DNA from: Helicobacteraceae bacterium
GTDB lineage: Bacteria; Campylobacterota; Campylobacteria; Campylobacterales; Sulfurimonadaceae
Assembly: GCA_027083665.1 (NCBI GenBank)
Contig: JALWNV010000271.1
Span: 1 to 6,668, forward strand
Direction: 5' to 3'
DNA length: 6,668 nucleotides
In this document: in pieces, positions 5,701 to 6,668 of the stretch
Position numbering within the stretch: the first letter of the stretch is position 1
How the letters are laid out: each line of letters starts with the position of its first letter
Notes under the pieces: model-generated
Seen by the model: only the letters and a program-made list of their open reading frames with translations
What the model was told of the DNA's origin: nothing
Databases searched by the model: none
Translations under genes and position numbers: made by a program

Positions 5701-6668
5701 ATCTGCTCATCATTTTGCCCAACTGGCTCGGCGACGCCGTGATGGCGACCGCCGCCATCGAGACGCTGTGCGAATGCCTGCCGCATGCCCGGCTGACACT
5801 CGTGGGCTCTTTCGTCTCCGTCGAGGCACTGAAACACCACCCCTACTGCCGCCGCGCCGTTGTCGACCGCACCAAGGAGGGCGGCAGCCGGCTGATCAAC
5901 ACCTACAAGCTGGCCAAAGAACTCGGTCCGCACGACGCCGCCGTCAGCTTCCGAAACCAGATCCACGCCTCGCTGCTGCTGAAACTGACAGGCACTCCCC
6001 GTACGGTCGCCCGCAAAAGCCTGCACAGCGCTTTACTCCTCACCGATGCCGTAGCGCTGCCGCGCGACATTCATCTCGTACAGCAGTATCAGATACTCGC
6101 CGGGCAGCTGTGCGGCGAACCCGCGACACCGCCGCCGCTGCGCCTGTTCATCCCGCCAGAGCGTTTCGAACGCCCGACCCTCGGCATCAATCCGGGAGCG
6201 ACCTACGGCTCCGCCAAACGCTGGTATCCGGAAAAATTCGCCGCCGTCGCCGCACACTTCGCCGACCGCTACGATATCGTTATTTTCGGCGGGCCGGGCG
6301 AAACGGAGATGGCCGATGCCATCGAAAAAGATTTAATCGCCGGAGGAGTCGGGAACTGCAAAAACCTCGCGGGCAAGACCACCGTCGAGCAGTTGATCGC
6401 CGCAATCGGCGGCTTGTCGCTCTTTATCACCAACGACAGCGGACCGATGCACGTCGCCGCCGCCTACCAGGTCCCTACCGTCGCCGTTTTCGGGCCGACG
6501 CGGCACCATGAGACCTCGCAGTGGGAAAACCGCAAAAGCGCCATCGTCCGCCACGATATGGAGTGCGCCCCCTGCATGAAGCGCGAATGCCCGCTGAAAC
6601 ACCATGAATGTATGAAATCGATCGGGGCGGAGGAAGTCATCGAGGCCGCGGAGCGGCTCGTAGGATAA
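5697..6668 (+). CDS. waaF: ADP-heptose:LPS heptosyltransferase II
   Basis: This GT9 enzyme adds the second L-glycero-D-manno-heptose to the inner core of LPS/LOS at the cytoplasmic face of the inner membrane. Its 323 residues are normal length. The N-terminal motif LPNWLGDAVM (residues 7-16) carries the conserved Asp13. The C-terminal nucleotide-sugar domain begins GINPGATYGSAKRW (163-176, with Lys174), and TNDSGPMHVAAA (245-256) is the family's donor-binding loop. Near the C-terminus C-APC-MKREC-PLKHHEC (290-305) matches the Cys/His-rich tail I recall from the Campylobacter-type WaaF. ATG 5697 has AAGGAG 5 nt upstream and overlaps the previous stop by 4 nt, so it is translationally coupled to the glycosidase-like gene. 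The stop TAA is the last three bases of the window, so the gene is complete. WaaC or a third core heptosyltransferase is less likely given these motifs. Confidence 0.93.
   Translation: MNLLIILPNWLGDAVMATAAIETLCECLPHARLTLVGSFVSVEALKHHPYCRRAVVDRTKEGGSRLINTYKLAKELGPHDAAVSFRNQIHASLLLKLTGTPRTVARKSLHSALLLTDAVALPRDIHLVQQYQILAGQLCGEPATPPPLRLFIPPERFERPTLGINPGATYGSAKRWYPEKFAAVAAHFADRYDIVIFGGPGETEMADAIEKDLIAGGVGNCKNLAGKTTVEQLIAAIGGLSLFITNDSGPMHVAAAYQVPTVAVFGPTRHHETSQWENRKSAIVRHDMECAPCMKRECPLKHHECMKSIGAEEVIEAAERLVG

Noticed and set aside
5768..6511. 247-codon Arg-rich plus-strand frame inside waaF
   Set aside because: Off-frame reading of waaF with skewed Arg/Pro composition and no motifs.

Overview
The window is a compact cell-envelope (lipopolysaccharide core / surface glycan) locus of a Gram-negative bacterium. 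The WaaF-type heptosyltransferase at the right end has motifs I recall from Campylobacter WaaF (an N-terminal LP-x-WLGDAVMA motif and a C-terminal CPLKHH-x-CM motif), and both clear promoters carry the -10 form GCTATAAT. This suggests a relatively GC-rich member of the Campylobacterota. That lineage call is an inference from recalled motifs, not from a database search.

Layout. Two transcription units diverge from about 2341-2435. Leftward (minus strand) run ugd (UDP-glucose 6-dehydrogenase), a minimal nucleotidyltransferase (MntA-like), a HEPN/HepT-like toxin and the first 73 codons of a GT9 heptosyltransferase-family gene that leaves the window at base 1. The gaps are 17 nt, then an 11-nt overlap, then a 4-nt ATGA overlap, so this is a tightly coupled operon. 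Rightward (plus strand) run a five-TM LTA-synthase/sulfatase-family protein, a 139-nt intergenic region rich in repeats and hairpins, a membrane-anchored TIM-barrel glycosidase-like protein, and waaF (4-nt ATGA overlap), whose stop codon is the last three bases of the window.

How the genes fit together. Ugd makes UDP-glucuronate, a precursor of acidic sugars. The GT9 protein and WaaF build the heptose region of the LPS core. The LTA-synthase-like protein probably modifies a periplasmic lipid or glycan with a phospho-alcohol group (or removes one), and the glycosidase-like protein probably acts on, or binds, a surface glycan. The mntA-hepT pair looks like a toxin-antitoxin module inserted into the envelope operon: sampled rows are 35-50 % GC against 58-65 % in sampled rows of the flanking genes.

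The most unusual signal is a set of 7-bp tandem repeats: eight perfect GTCGCAA units (4301-4356), three TTCACC(A/T) units spanning the mntA start codon and Shine-Dalgarno region (986-1006), and two TTCACC(A) units (4403-4415) that sit where the -35 element of a near-perfect promoter should be. Because 7 is not a multiple of 3, and because the units sit in a start site and a promoter, slippage could switch expression. No stretch longer than 300 bases lacks a gene.
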